This document shows positions 33,087-42,702 of a stretch of DNA of 64,000 nucleotides, in pieces. The stretch is from Nostoc sp. 'Peltigera membranacea cyanobiont' N6. GTDB lineage: Bacteria; Cyanobacteriota; Cyanobacteriia; Cyanobacteriales; Nostocaceae. The notes beneath the pieces were generated by a model. The model did no database searches and was not told where the DNA came from. It saw nothing but the letters and a program-made list of their open reading frames with translations. The first letter of the stretch is position 1. The number at the start of each line of letters is the position of its first letter. A program made the translations under genes and the position numbers. Where the stretch lies: assembly GCF_002949735.1 (NCBI RefSeq), contig NZ_CP026681.1, forward strand, positions 682,001 through 746,000. Direction: 5' to 3'.

Positions 33087-33857
33087 ATGGTTTTTACCGA
33101 TAAAATAAAAAATGCTAATTCTTTGATTGTAGGAGCCAATCGAGGTATTGGCTTAGGTTTTGTAAAAAACTTACTTCAAGATGAAAAAATAGCTAAAGTT
33201 TATGCTACATATCGCCAACAAAATGCTGCTGAAGAGTTACTATCTTTAGTAGATAAACACTCTGACAAATTAATTTGTTTGCAGATGGATATTACTGACG
33301 AGTTGCAGATTGTTGAAGCTGTAAAAAAAATACGTACTCAAGTTGACAAACTGCATTTAGTCGTCAACTGTGTAGGACTGTTGCATGAAGATACTTTGCA
33401 ACCTGAAAAAAGCTTAAGAGAAATTAATTCAGAAAACTTGCTCCGCTACTTTCAGATAAATAGTATTGGTGCTGTCTTGCTAGCTAAACATTTATTGCCT
33501 TTATTGCGTCATGGAGAACGCAGTGTGTTTGCTAGTATTTCTGCTAAATTGGGCAGTATTGGCGATAACAAACTTGGTGGGTGGTATGGCTATCGTGCTT
33601 CTAAAGCAGCACTCAATATGTTGATGCGAACTGCGGCTATTGAGTATAAAAGAAGTTGTCCGAAAGCATTAATAGTGACATTACATCCTGGTACAACTGA
33701 TACTCGCCTTTCCCGTCCTTTCCAGAAAAATGTCCCTGCGGAAAAATTGTTTTCAGTGGAACGTACCGTTATCCAATTATTGGCTGTGATTGAACAGCTT
33801 CAAGAAGGCGATAGCGGACAGTTTTTTTCGTGGGATGGGAGCAGATTGCCTTGGTAA
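33087..33857 (+). CDS. Short-chain dehydrogenase/reductase (CsgA/C-factor-like)
   Basis: 256 residues with the NAD(P)-binding GANRGIG at 16-22, an NCVG-type motif (VVNCVGLL, near 94), an active-site Ser in ASISAKLGS, and the YxxxK pair in YGYRASKAALN. Members of this C-factor-like group are oxidoreductases of mostly unknown substrate. The start ATG lies 27 bp after the interrupted small gene, so they may once have formed an operon. Confidence 0.9.
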   Translation: MVFTDKIKNANSLIVGANRGIGLGFVKNLLQDEKIAKVYATYRQQNAAEELLSLVDKHSDKLICLQMDITDELQIVEAVKKIRTQVDKLHLVVNCVGLLHEDTLQPEKSLREINSENLLRYFQINSIGAVLLAKHLLPLLRHGERSVFASISAKLGSIGDNKLGGWYGYRASKAALNMLMRTAAIEYKRSCPKALIVTLHPGTTDTRLSRPFQKNVPAEKLFSVERTVIQLLAVIEQLQEGDSGQFFSWDGSRLPW

Positions 33858-33907
33858 CTGAGTTACGCTGGTGCTAATGAAACCTACATTACTTGTAACC
33901 TCAGCCT

Positions 33908-34237
33908 ATGAAGTTTTTTGTGCCAGCAGCCAAGGATGATATCAAAGCAGAGCAGGTGTATAATGCTCTTGCTCAGTCTCTCAAAGCACCAATAACCGAA
34001 AAGCGTATTTGGAGGTTACAGTGGCGCGATCGCGAAATTGATATGGAATGCGAGGTAGGTAAACCCTTACCATCCTCTTACCAAACGGGGAAAGAGCTAG
34101 TTCTAGCAATCTTTGAGTGCGAAAACCTTTATAAAATTTGTACTCTCAGCCGTGGAGGAGTCAAGGGAGAACCTATCTTGGTTGGAAAAAACTCTCAATC
34201 TTCAATAACGTATTTTTTAGATAATGTAAATCACTGA
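33908..34237 (+). CDS. Unknown 109-aa protein
   Basis: A small soluble protein, MKFFVPAAKDDIKAEQVYNA then LKAPITEKRIWRLQW, with predominantly beta-strand character in its second half (KICTLSRGGVKGEPILVG). No signal or membrane helix. It is 50 bp after the SDR gene on the same strand. I do not recognise a family with certainty. Confidence 0.7.
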   Translation: MKFFVPAAKDDIKAEQVYNALAQSLKAPITEKRIWRLQWRDREIDMECEVGKPLPSSYQTGKELVLAIFECENLYKICTLSRGGVKGEPILVGKNSQSSITYFLDNVNH

Positions 34238-34290
34238 CTCTGCTTAATATGCGATCGCCTGTTTGATAGAAATAGATGCGATACTAAAAC

Positions 34291-35211
34291 CTAAGAATTA
34301 GGAAACTCTAACTCACCACTTCCCCTTCTTAACTGCGCTGTTTCAGGTGGTAGATGTCGCTCTAACCAATTTTCCAAATCAGCCATTACCTCAGGGTAAT
34401 TGAGGTCACGCTGAATTTCATGATAGGCTTCTGGATACTCAATTCTCAGCTTGTCTTTACAGTTTACCCGTTGGTAAAAGGTATCGCTTCCCGCAGGTAA
34501 AGCCACTCGGTCTGCACCACCGTGGAGAATCAACAATGGTAATTGCCAATCACCTGCGCGAGCATTAATCCAATCAAGTGTTGCAAAAAATTCTGTAGCT
34601 AGACGGGCAGTAGCTAGGGTATGTCGCAGTGTATCCTGAGCGATCGCTGCTAAAACCTGCGGATCTCGCGAACCAGCACTGATGTCAATGCCTGTATTCA
34701 GGGTAAAACGCGGCCACACCCGTGAGAGCATTTTTCCTAAAAGTACCCGAATCGGTGAAATCCCAACTTTCCCCAAGGTTGGCGCAAGAGCGATCGCACC
34801 TTGCAAAACTGATGCTTGTTGGGGATAGCGCAGAATATAATCTAAGACAATCACCCCACCTAAACTATGACCCAAAAGAAAAATTGGGCATCCAGGATTC
34901 TGAGTCTGAATTAACTGTAAAAAGGCTCCCAAATCTTCCCGAAACTCACTCCAAGCGTTGATGTAGCCTTGCTGACCTGGCGAGCGTCCATGACCGCGCA
35001 AGTCTAAGCCATAAACAGCATATTGCTTGGGTAGCAAATGTTGAATTACATTACTGTAGCGATCGCTGTGCGCTCCCAGTCCATGCACAATCGCTAATAT
35101 TGCCCGTACTTTACCCTCTGGATACCAGCTTTGGTAATACAGGTCAAGTCCTCCCACACCTTGAAATCTGCCTTCTTTATGAGACGCTATGCGATCGCTA
35201 TGGTCAATCAT
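34291..35211 (-). CDS. Alpha/beta hydrolase, monoacylglycerol lipase-like
   Basis: 306 residues of the serine aminopeptidase S33 / lysophospholipase group. Motifs: oxyanion HGLGAHSDRY near 43, LRGHGRSPGQ near 71, nucleophile Ser116 in FLLGHSLGGV, Asp in LILHGGADRVALP and His in EAYHEIQRDL. The group hydrolyses monoacylglycerols or lysolipids in the cytosol. No signal peptide. It is monocistronic. The start ATG at 35211 gives a normal length. Confidence 0.92.
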   Translation of the reverse strand: MIDHSDRIASHKEGRFQGVGGLDLYYQSWYPEGKVRAILAIVHGLGAHSDRYSNVIQHLLPKQYAVYGLDLRGHGRSPGQQGYINAWSEFREDLGAFLQLIQTQNPGCPIFLLGHSLGGVIVLDYILRYPQQASVLQGAIALAPTLGKVGISPIRVLLGKMLSRVWPRFTLNTGIDISAGSRDPQVLAAIAQDTLRHTLATARLATEFFATLDWINARAGDWQLPLLILHGGADRVALPAGSDTFYQRVNCKDKLRIEYPEAYHEIQRDLNYPEVMADLENWLERHLPPETAQLRRGSGELEFPNS

Positions 35212-35617
35212 TTCGTTAATTTTTTACGTATTCTCCCAGCAAGTTACTAACATGTCAATATCTATAGCAATCCTGAATCATTCGTAAGAAATAAGATCCG
35301 CCACTTCTCAAATAACTTGAGGATCTGCGGGTTGTAATTTATCATAAGTTCTTTTGCCAAGGAATTATTAATAAGTAATAGATTATTCTTATAAAAGTTT
35401 GTAACTTTGAAATTTGATATCCCCTCCCAATCAATGATTTAAAAAGGCGTTTACCTGAGCATCTGCTGAATCAACCGATTCCCTAGAGGCACTGTAAACC
35501 AAAATTCAATTTGACGAGGTTTAGTTACGAATTACATTAGCCTTGGCCTAGCGTCTTTGCCAATGTGATTACGAATTACAAATTATGTTAGCGTAGCGGG
35601 GTGTAGTGCATTACGAA
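35212..35617. other. Intergenic region with degenerate repeats
   Basis: 406 bp between two minus-strand genes. The part 35520-35617 repeats TTACGAATTACA-type units and contains GTTAGCGTAGCGGGGTG; the rest is A/T-rich. The promoter of the lipase gene should lie near 35212-35300. No gene seen. Confidence 0.6.
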
Positions 35618-37267
35618 TTATTTGCCCTGCCATAGTTGCCGTAACGACTGAAAAACCTTTACAAATCTTTCTTCTAGCCAGAGCATAGCATAATCAACCC
35701 ATGCCAAAATTTGCTCTAAGGGGTGCTTTTCATAGCCTGTTGAAGTTGCTTTAGTTTCTATCCAATCTGGTTGTGCCTCAACTTGACTACTTTGATGAAA
35801 TTGCTGTTGCAAAATTTCACCTTTACGACTTTCGCTTTTAGTTTGAGAAATGCGGGCTTGGGTTTGTTTTACAGAGGCAACTTTTCCAGATGTTTTTTGA
35901 TTTGAGACAAGACTACTAGTTGGTTGTTTCCTTCGTACCAAACCAGATCCGATTTTAGGTTGTTTTACAGTTAAATTCTTTTGTGGAAAATGCCTTACTG
36001 ATAAACTTGCCGCTAAAGCAGGATTTTTGACTTCAGATAGTGTAACTGACTTGTCAGTAATGGTTTCGGTGTCCCCAAATAAATCACCCCAGGTTAGCCA
36101 AGGGTCAACAACTAAATCCTGGTTCTCTAACAGAGGGCTATTAGACAAGGCTTTTCTAAGGCGTGAAGAGAATAGTTTACCTGGTAATCGCTCATCACTA
36201 GTTGTTGGCTCAAGTGTTTTTCTATTACCAACACCAAAAAAGTAATTAAGCGCCGCCTCAATCAAAGCCTGAAGATTTAATGTATGAGTTTCCAAACCAT
36301 CAGGATTAGTTGCAATTTCTCCATTAGCAGCTAATTGCTCTTTGCCATAAAGAAATATATTTAACTTAGTTTGGGCAACTTGAACAATTTCTTGGCTACG
36401 CTCTTGCACAGGGACTAAAGCATTTGACTCTAACTTAGCAACGGCTATATCTAAAAAGGCCAATAATCTGTCTTTTTTAACTAAATCTTTTGGTATTCCC
36501 CGATCCAAAACTGGAATTTTAGTTGTATCGCCCTCAGTGAGCTTTGCTAATAAACGATCTATTTGTGGTAATAGCTCCGTTTCTTTTTTAGATATAACCA
36601 ATTGCCAATACTGCCAGTAATTAGCAACTTCGTTAATAATTCTTTCTTCTAATTTTGCCTGCTGCTGGGGTGTCAAAATATCGAGAATTTCATTGTCGGT
36701 AGTAACAAGTACTAAACTACGATTCATCAAATTTGTAGCAATTCCTCGCACTACTGGAAAATCTTGTTTGGAAGCGTTCTCTAGCTGTGAAGAGTGGAGA
36801 ATTACCGCTTGATTTTCTGTAATTGTTGAGGATTTAGTAAGACTAGCGTTATTTGTCGAGTTCTTATAAACGAATTTCAGCCGAAAAACTCCTAATAAAG
36901 CCAGGGCATTAAAAGGTTCAGATGTTTTTGCAGGAGTAGAGGTGGTTTCATCTGACAACAGATAATTGACTGCTTCTAGTACTTGTTGAATGGGGTTATC
37001 AGCATTTGGAATTTTGGACTGGAAATCGGTATCATTTGGTTGTAACTTTAGTCTAGTTTGCGGTTCTTTGGTCTGTAGCGTTTTTCCAGATGATTCAGAT
37101 GACTGAAACAGTAGATACACTGGGTAAAGTAGTGCCTCCACACCCCACTTAGTGGCAACTTGCAAATGCCGGAAGGTGTGTTCCCACTGTTGTGTCACCC
37201 GCCGAGATTGCTGGTGGACAAAGTTAAATAGTCTGCTTTGATAACGACCAGAGGAACCAGAAGACAT
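35618..37267 (-). CDS. Unknown 549-aa protein
   Basis: A soluble, basic-ended protein. The first 55 residues (RLFNFVHQQSRRVTQQWEHT, then VEALLYPVYLLFQS) and the last 40 (LEQILAWVDYAMLWLEERFV) are amphipathic or aromatic-rich helices that could sit on a membrane. The middle contains RGIATNLMNRSLVLVTTDNE and LTPQQQAKLEERI, and a long low-complexity Lys/Ser/Gln region (about 410-500). It resembles a conserved cyanobacterial protein that I cannot name. Divergent from the mannosidase gene by 87 bp. Confidence 0.75.
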   Translation of the reverse strand: MSSGSSGRYQSRLFNFVHQQSRRVTQQWEHTFRHLQVATKWGVEALLYPVYLLFQSSESSGKTLQTKEPQTRLKLQPNDTDFQSKIPNADNPIQQVLEAVNYLLSDETTSTPAKTSEPFNALALLGVFRLKFVYKNSTNNASLTKSSTITENQAVILHSSQLENASKQDFPVVRGIATNLMNRSLVLVTTDNEILDILTPQQQAKLEERIINEVANYWQYWQLVISKKETELLPQIDRLLAKLTEGDTTKIPVLDRGIPKDLVKKDRLLAFLDIAVAKLESNALVPVQERSQEIVQVAQTKLNIFLYGKEQLAANGEIATNPDGLETHTLNLQALIEAALNYFFGVGNRKTLEPTTSDERLPGKLFSSRLRKALSNSPLLENQDLVVDPWLTWGDLFGDTETITDKSVTLSEVKNPALAASLSVRHFPQKNLTVKQPKIGSGLVRRKQPTSSLVSNQKTSGKVASVKQTQARISQTKSESRKGEILQQQFHQSSQVEAQPDWIETKATSTGYEKHPLEQILAWVDYAMLWLEERFVKVFQSLRQLWQGK

Positions 37268-37354
37268 AGTAGTAATTTTTTAGTTCAAGTCTTGTTAAGT
37301 TGTGAGACTCGCGCCAAACAATAAAAACAACCAACACCTCATCTTAGCGAATAT

Positions 37355-40300
37355 ATGACCCCGATTGTCTCTCAATCCCATACCAAATTTATCTCACAAG
37401 CAATTGAGCAACTACGCTCTTTTTGTCAAGTTAATCTTCAGTCTAGCTGGCTATATCAGGAATCTGACCTGATTATTACCGATGTTGTAGCTACTGATTT
37501 GTCTCATTGGCAACCTGTCGAGTTGAATGCTAAAGAACATATCGCTTGGACAGGCGGGAAAAAAGTGCTATGGCTAGTGCAAAGATTGGTGGTTCCCCAA
37601 GATTTACAGGGTTATCCCTTAACTGGGTTATCTTTGCGGCTGGCGCTGGTTTGGTGGGCAGATTCTGCTGAGATTTACGTGAATGGGGAGTTAGTGCTGG
37701 AGGGTGATTTATTCGATTGTTCGCCTAGAGTGCTTCTGAGTCAGGGGGTAACACCAGGGGAAGAGTTTATTGTGGCTTTGCGGTTAGAGAGTCCGGGACA
37801 TTGTGATGGTGCTTTAGTGCGATCGCTCCTAGTGTATGAGTCTACTGTTGATAATAATCCCGATCCGGGTTTTGTGGCTGATGAGTTAGCTGTGATGCAA
37901 CTTTATTTGGAAAAGTTTACACCAGAGAAGTTAGATGTTTTGGCGACGATGGTGGCGGAAGTTACGAACCGCAGAGGCACAGAGGACACAGAGGAAGAGA
38001 AGGGATTAGTAAAGTCGTTTTTGTATCTACGCCAAAACTTAATTCAATCCGACATCTTAGCCCCCCTTTTGCAGGGGAATCAAAAATCTAAAATTTTCTT
38101 ATTGGGTCATGCTCACTTAGATTTAGCATGGTTATGGCCTGTGAGTGAAACTTGGAATGCGGCGCAAAATACTTTTGAGTCGGTTCTGAAGTTACAAGCA
38201 GATTTTCCTGAGTTAATTTTCTGCCATTCGACTCCCGCCCTTTATGCTTGGATTGAAGAACATCGCCCGGATTTATTTCAGGCGATTCAAGCACAGGTAG
38301 CTGCTGGACGTTGGGAAGTTATCGGCGGGATGTGGGTGGAACCGGAACTCAATCTCATTGCTGGTGAATCAATAGTCCGTCAATTATTGTATGGTCAACG
38401 CTACATCCAGGAAAAGTTTGGCCAGCTTTCAACTATAGTATGGGTTCCAGATACTTTTGGTTTCTGTGCAACTTTACCGCAGTTTTTCGCTAATGCCGGA
38501 ATTGAGTATTTTGTCACTCAGAAGTTGCGGTGGAATGATACTACTAAATTTGATTATGGGGCTTTTTGGTGGCGATCGCCTGATGGCAGTCAAGTCTTTA
38601 GTTTGATGTCTGCACCTATCGGTGAAAGTATTGACCCAGTTAAAATGGCATCCTCCGCTCTTGAATGGCAATCCCAAACTGGTTTATCAGAATCCCTGTG
38701 GCTTCCCGGTGTCGGCGACCACGGCGGCGGCCCCACCCGTGATATGTTAGAAACCGCCCAACGCTGGCAAAAGTCGCCTTTCTTCCCAGACTTAGAATTC
38801 ACAACGGCTGAAAAGTATTTACAGCAAATTGTAGAGACGCGATTCATCGCGTCTGTCAGTAATGATGATTCTCCCCCTTCCTTCCCTACTTGGGATGACG
38901 AACTATACTTAGAATTCCATCGTGGTTGCTACACTACCCACGCAGATCAAAAACGCTGGAATCGTCGTTGTGAAAATTTATTATATGAAGCTGAACTATT
39001 TGCTACCTTGGCAACCGTAAGCTGTGGTGTGACATATCCCAAAGCAGAAATCGAAGCAGCTTGGAAGCAGGTGTTATTTCAACAGTTTCACGATATTTTA
39101 CCTGGTTCTTCAATTAATCAAGTTTACACAGATGCTTTAACCCAGTGGCAGCAAGTAGAACAAGTCGGAACGAAGATATTACAGGAATCACTTTTTGCGA
39201 TCGCATCTCACATTACCCCATCGGAACCACCAAAACCCGAAAGTTTGCCTATTTTCGTTTTCAATTCTCTCAATTGGCAGCGTTCTGAGGTAGTCTCTAT
39301 ATCCTTACCCACACCAGAAGAATGGCAAATTTATGATACTTCAGGAAAGCAGCTTGTCTCCCAATTATCTGAACCATCAACCCTACTATTTCTCGCCCCC
39401 GAAATCCCACCCGTAGGCTACCGCATATTTTGGCTATCCCCCTCATCCCCCTCATCCCCCTCATCCCCTCCATCCCTCCCAGACTGGATTTTAGAAAATG
39501 AATTCTTGCGAGTTGTTATAGATCCTGATACTGGAGATTTATCAAGTGTTTTTGATAAAACTTATCAACGAGAAGTTTTAAGTGGGGCGGGGAATCAACT
39601 ACAAGCTTTTAAAGACAGTGGTCAATATTGGGATGCATGGAATATAGACCCCAATTACGCCCAACATCCCTTACCCTCAACAAATCTTCAATCTATTCAG
39701 TGGTTAGAACAAGGCCCAGTACAAAGTCGTGTGCGCGTGGTGCGTCAGTTGGGTGAATCGGAATTTTGCCAAGACTATATTCTGCAAGTTGGTTCATCTC
39801 TGCTAAATATAGCTACTACTGTAGATTGGCAAGAAAATCATGTATTGGTGAAAGCTGCTTTTCCTTTCAATATCGAAGCAGATTTTGCTACTTATGAAAT
39901 TCCCTGTAGTGCGATTCGCCGCCCAACTAAACCCCAAACCCCCGCAGAACAAGCAAAATGGGAAGTCCCGGCTTTGCGTTGGGCTGATTTGACGGGAGAA
40001 ACACACAACGGTATTCACGGAGTTAGTTTGCTGAATGATTGTAAATACGGTTACGACAGCAAACCAAATCAACTCCGCCTAACGCTGCTACGCAGTCCTA
40101 ATTGGCCAGATTCAGAGGCTGATAAAGGTTTTCACGAGTTTACATATACTTTGTATCCTCATACTGGTAGCTGGGAATCAGCCCATACAGTACGGCGTGG
40201 CTATGAATTGAATATACCGTTGCAAGTGATATTGAATCTTGTTAATGAAAACCTACCTAAAAATCCTCCCCTCTCTGCTGGTAAAGATGGGTTGGGGGTG

Positions 40301-40570
40301 AGTTTCCTAGATTTATCAGCCGAAAATTTAATCTTGATGGCCTTGAAGCCATCTGAGGATGACCCACAACAGTTAATTCTGCGGTGTTATGAATGCCACG
40401 GAGAAACAGCCGAGTTATCTATGCAAAGTGATTTAGGGTTGAATCTAGGAGATACAGTAGATTTGTTAGAGCGTTCCTCTACTACTGAATTCTCATCTCA
40501 GCAACAAATCTTAACAATACAGCCTTGGAAAATCGCCAGTTTCAAGGTAAGACCAGCGATTAATCCCTGA
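37355..40570 (+). CDS. GH38 alpha-mannosidase with repeats absorbed in frame
   Basis: 1071 residues. The metal-binding and catalytic signature HAHLDLAWLWP is at 252-262, the nucleophile Asp366 lies in WVPDTFGFC, and LPGVGDHGGGPT follows in the linker to the C-terminal beta domains. The family hydrolyses alpha-mannosidic bonds; a cytosolic role in oligosaccharide turnover is likely because no leader is visible. Odd: several segments are encoded by repeats that elsewhere are intergenic, namely RRGTEDTEEEKG near 205-218 (repeat at 37965), LAPLLQGNQ near 236, VETRFIASVS near 492-501 (palindrome 38835-38854), SPSSPSSPSSPPS near 695-708, and NPPLSAGKDGLGVS near 969-983. All keep the frame, so the protein tolerates these insertions, probably in loops. 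Confidence 0.92.
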   Translation: MTPIVSQSHTKFISQAIEQLRSFCQVNLQSSWLYQESDLIITDVVATDLSHWQPVELNAKEHIAWTGGKKVLWLVQRLVVPQDLQGYPLTGLSLRLALVWWADSAEIYVNGELVLEGDLFDCSPRVLLSQGVTPGEEFIVALRLESPGHCDGALVRSLLVYESTVDNNPDPGFVADELAVMQLYLEKFTPEKLDVLATMVAEVTNRRGTEDTEEEKGLVKSFLYLRQNLIQSDILAPLLQGNQKSKIFLLGHAHLDLAWLWPVSETWNAAQNTFESVLKLQADFPELIFCHSTPALYAWIEEHRPDLFQAIQAQVAAGRWEVIGGMWVEPELNLIAGESIVRQLLYGQRYIQEKFGQLSTIVWVPDTFGFCATLPQFFANAGIEYFVTQKLRWNDTTKFDYGAFWWRSPDGSQVFSLMSAPIGESIDPVKMASSALEWQSQTGLSESLWLPGVGDHGGGPTRDMLETAQRWQKSPFFPDLEFTTAEKYLQQIVETRFIASVSNDDSPPSFPTWDDELYLEFHRGCYTTHADQKRWNRRCENLLYEAELFATLATVSCGVTYPKAEIEAAWKQVLFQQFHDILPGSSINQVYTDALTQWQQVEQVGTKILQESLFAIASHITPSEPPKPESLPIFVFNSLNWQRSEVVSISLPTPEEWQIYDTSGKQLVSQLSEPSTLLFLAPEIPPVGYRIFWLSPSSPSSPSSPPSLPDWILENEFLRVVIDPDTGDLSSVFDKTYQREVLSGAGNQLQAFKDSGQYWDAWNIDPNYAQHPLPSTNLQSIQWLEQGPVQSRVRVVRQLGESEFCQDYILQVGSSLLNIATTVDWQENHVLVKAAFPFNIEADFATYEIPCSAIRRPTKPQTPAEQAKWEVPALRWADLTGETHNGIHGVSLLNDCKYGYDSKPNQLRLTLLRSPNWPDSEADKGFHEFTYTLYPHTGSWESAHTVRRGYELNIPLQVILNLVNENLPKNPPLSAGKDGLGVSFLDLSAENLILMALKPSEDDPQQLILRCYECHGETAELSMQSDLGLNLGDTVDLLERSSTTEFSSQQQILTIQPWKIASFKVRPAINP
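37965..38000. repeat. GAACC-CAGAG repeat inside the GH38 gene
   Basis: CGAACCGCAGAGGCACAGAG followed by GACACAGAGGAAGAG, the same family as at 2375 (intergenic) and inverted at 1212. It encodes an acidic RRGTEDTEEE segment. Confidence 0.8.
38835..38854. repeat. AGACGCGAT palindrome inside the GH38 gene
   Basis: AGACGCGATTCATCGCGTCT, translated as TRFIAS. It is the coding-sequence copy of the palindrome at 18598, 30525 and 30703. Confidence 0.85.
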
Positions 40571-40650
40571 CTGAAGTAAGGCATTATTGCTGTGTCAGTG
40601 GCTAGTAGTGGTTTTCTAAAGACCACAAACCAACGACCAATGACCAATTT

Positions 40651-40782
40651 TTAATCTTCGTGATCGTCAAATGGATCGTTCAATTCCTTGCTAGGAGGGC
40701 CAAAGGAGGTATAAATTGAAATTCCGGTGATGGCAACCACCACGGCGGCCATAGAAATGCTAAGAACTATTGCGGGTTCCAT
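40651..40782 (-). CDS. psbN: Photosystem II protein PsbN
   Basis: A 43-residue protein starting at the ATG at 40782: MEPAIVLSISMAAVVVAITG as a single membrane helix, then ISIYTSFGPPSKELNDPF and DDHED. It is required for assembly or repair of photosystem II, not a stable subunit. It is encoded opposite to psbH, the classic arrangement in cyanobacteria and plastids. It was too short for a default length cut-off. Confidence 0.95.
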   Translation of the reverse strand: MEPAIVLSISMAAVVVAITGISIYTSFGPPSKELNDPFDDHED

Positions 40783-40867
40783 AATTGAGGGATAGATGAT
40801 GAGTGCTATTCTTATAGAATATTACAGAAGATTAAAAAAAGCTTTGGCAAGTAATATTAGGTGAAGT

Positions 40868-41071
40868 ATGGCACAAAGGACTAGGTTGGGAGATATCCTG
40901 AAACCACTTAACTCTGAGTATGGAAAAGTGGCTCCAGGTTGGGGTACTACCCCTGTGATGGCTGTTTTTATGGCGCTATTTTTTGTGTTTTTGCTGATTA
41001 TTCTGCAACTTTACAATAGATCGCTCTTAGTTCAGGATGTAAATGTCGATTGGCGGAGTTTAGGACGCTAA
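40868..41071 (+). CDS. psbH: Photosystem II 10-kDa phosphoprotein PsbH
   Basis: 67 residues: MAQRTRLGDILKPLNSEYGK, then the conserved VAPGWGTTPVMAVFMALFFV membrane helix and a short lumenal tail ending DWRSLGR. PsbH stabilises photosystem II and assists bicarbonate and quinone binding. It is divergent from psbN by 85 bp and followed by a terminator. Confidence 0.97.
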   Translation: MAQRTRLGDILKPLNSEYGKVAPGWGTTPVMAVFMALFFVFLLIILQLYNRSLLVQDVNVDWRSLGR

Positions 41072-41112
41072 CGGATACACCCCTATCGAGTTTGGATAAC
41101 AAGTTAAGTTAC

Positions 41113-41135
41113 ACCCGGTTCCTCCGGGTTTTTTT
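41113..41135 (+). terminator. Rho-independent terminator of psbH
   Basis: ACCCGG (41113-41118) pairs with CCGGGT (41124-41129) across a five-base loop, followed by seven T. Confidence 0.88.
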
Positions 41136-41221
41136 GTGAATGGTCAGTGCATACTAACTATTGAGTAGACTACATAATATATGAGTTTCTGTAGTGGTTC
41201 TATAGTTGACAGGAGACAAAA

Positions 41222-41494
41222 ATGAATATATTTGGTATTGGTCTGCCGGAAATGGGTGTAATTATGATAGTAGCGCTGTTAATCTTTGGGCCAAAGAAGC
41301 TACCAGAAATTGGCCGGAGTGTGGGCAAAACAATTCGTAGTTTTCAAGAAGCTTCTAAAGAGTTTCAAAGTGAGTTTCAAAAAGAAGCAGAACAGTTAGA
41401 AGAAGCTGTCAAGACTACTGCTGAATTGGAACCTAAGCAAATCTACCCTGCTAAATCTGAGCAGGATACCACTAGTTCTTCTCAACCTAGTTAG
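41222..41494 (+). CDS. tatA: Twin-arginine translocase subunit TatA/TatE
   Basis: 90 residues: an N-terminal membrane helix (GLPEMGVIMIVALLIFG) followed by the hinge and amphipathic helix FGPKKLPEIGRSVGKTIRSF and an acidic, Ser-rich tail. TatA forms the size-variable pore of the Tat pathway for folded proteins in thylakoid or plasma membrane. AGGAGAC lies just before the ATG. The xylanase in this window has a Tat-like leader, but nothing links the two genes directly. Confidence 0.94.
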   Translation: MNIFGIGLPEMGVIMIVALLIFGPKKLPEIGRSVGKTIRSFQEASKEFQSEFQKEAEQLEEAVKTTAELEPKQIYPAKSEQDTTSSSQPS

Positions 41495-41527
41495 GAGACT
41501 GCTTGATATCAATTGACTGTAGGTAAA

Positions 41528-42169
41528 ATGACAGAAGCTGTTAAGCAACCAGCTTTGGTGATTCCCCAGCTAATTGTCGGGTTGGGGAATCCAGAAAGCA
41601 AGTACGACCAAACCCGCCATAATATCGGCTTTGCTGCTGTAGAAACTCTCTCCCGTTCTTGGCGCATTTCTTTAGCTGAAAACCGCAAGTTTCAGGGTGA
41701 GTATGGCGAGGGAATAGCCCCAGGTGGAGGTAAGATTCGCTTACTAAAGCCGTTAACTTATATGAATCGCTCAGGACAGTCAATTCAAGCGGTGACAAGT
41801 TGGTATAAATTGCCGCCTGAGTCAGTGCTGATAATTTATGACGATATGGATTTGCCCTTGGGAAAAACTCGGCTGCGCTTATCTGGTTCGGCTGGGGGAC
41901 ATAACGGCATGAAAAGTGCGATCGCACATCTGAGTACCCAAAACTTTCCCCGTTTGCGAATCGGTATTGGTAAACCCAAAGGTGCAGCTAATAACGATAA
42001 TTCTGATACTGTCTCCCACGTTCTGGGGCGATTTTCTGCCGCCGAAAATCAGCAGATGTCTCTTGTACTTCAGTTCGTGGTTGAGTGTATTGAACTAAGC
42101 CTCAAGCAGGGAGTAGAAAAGGCGATGAATGTTTGTAATAGCCGCACCATTAATAATTCTGAGTCTTAG
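41528..42169 (+). CDS. pth: Peptidyl-tRNA hydrolase
   Basis: The 213-residue enzyme releases tRNA from stalled peptidyl-tRNA. Motifs: LIVGLGNPESKYDQTRHNIG with Asn21 and the catalytic His31, LLKPLTYMNRSGQ near 75, LIIYDDMDLPLG with Asp near 103, and SAGGHNGMKSAI. ATG 41528 is chosen over an upstream TTG at 41513 that would add a non-conserved extension. It follows tatA closely and may be co-transcribed. Confidence 0.95.
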   Translation: MTEAVKQPALVIPQLIVGLGNPESKYDQTRHNIGFAAVETLSRSWRISLAENRKFQGEYGEGIAPGGGKIRLLKPLTYMNRSGQSIQAVTSWYKLPPESVLIIYDDMDLPLGKTRLRLSGSAGGHNGMKSAIAHLSTQNFPRLRIGIGKPKGAANNDNSDTVSHVLGRFSAAENQQMSLVLQFVVECIELSLKQGVEKAMNVCNSRTINNSES

Positions 42170-42252
42170 GGGTAAGTTTGTTAAAGGCACTTATTTTGGT
42201 TGATGGATAGCGATTTTAGCTTGCTCCATCCAACCTAAATAAAGCCCTTAAC

Positions 42253-42345
42253 GGACTTCCAAATAAAAAAATACTCAACTACTTATTGTGGGGTGGGCAT
42301 CTTGCCCGCCTAAGATGCCCACCCCACAAGATTGGATAATTATAG
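42253..42345. repeat. MITE-like repeat, copy B (uninterrupted)
   Basis: GGACTTCCAAATAAA (left end), AATACTCAACTACTT, then the long palindrome GTGGGGTGGGCATCTTGCCC with GATGCCCACCCCACAAGA, ending near GGATAATT. It matches 1161-1376 but has no insert after the left end. The right end is degenerate. Confidence 0.75.
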
Positions 42346-42702
42346 GAGTTTTTAAATTACTAGTAAATTTTACCTTAAGTTAACTGAAGTTATGGGAATA
42401 TACTGAATGTCAGTCCAGCCTGTCTGAAGATGTCAGTACAAGTAATGTTGATTACATGAAGTAGTCCTTGCCAGGGTGCGATCGAGGTGCTTTAATAGCG
42501 ATGTCTGACGACAAGAAGCAAGAGCTTCTACGCATTCCGCAAAATAGTTTTACTTACAAAATATGTACAATACGCGCAGCGACTCGACATCGCTGCTAGC
42601 GTTCATAAAATTACAGACTCAAAACATTAAACTCTAAAGATATGACAAGCTAGTAGCATATCTTTGATACTAAATTCTCCCAAAAGCTGAATAGGAGCAT
42701 AC
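42346..42702. other. Intergenic region upstream of the SPFH gene
   Basis: 357 bp with the promoter of the next gene; the tract TAGCGATGTCTGACGACAAG near 42499 is a degenerate repeat common in these genomes. GAATAGGAGC precedes the next ATG. No gene seen. Confidence 0.55.
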
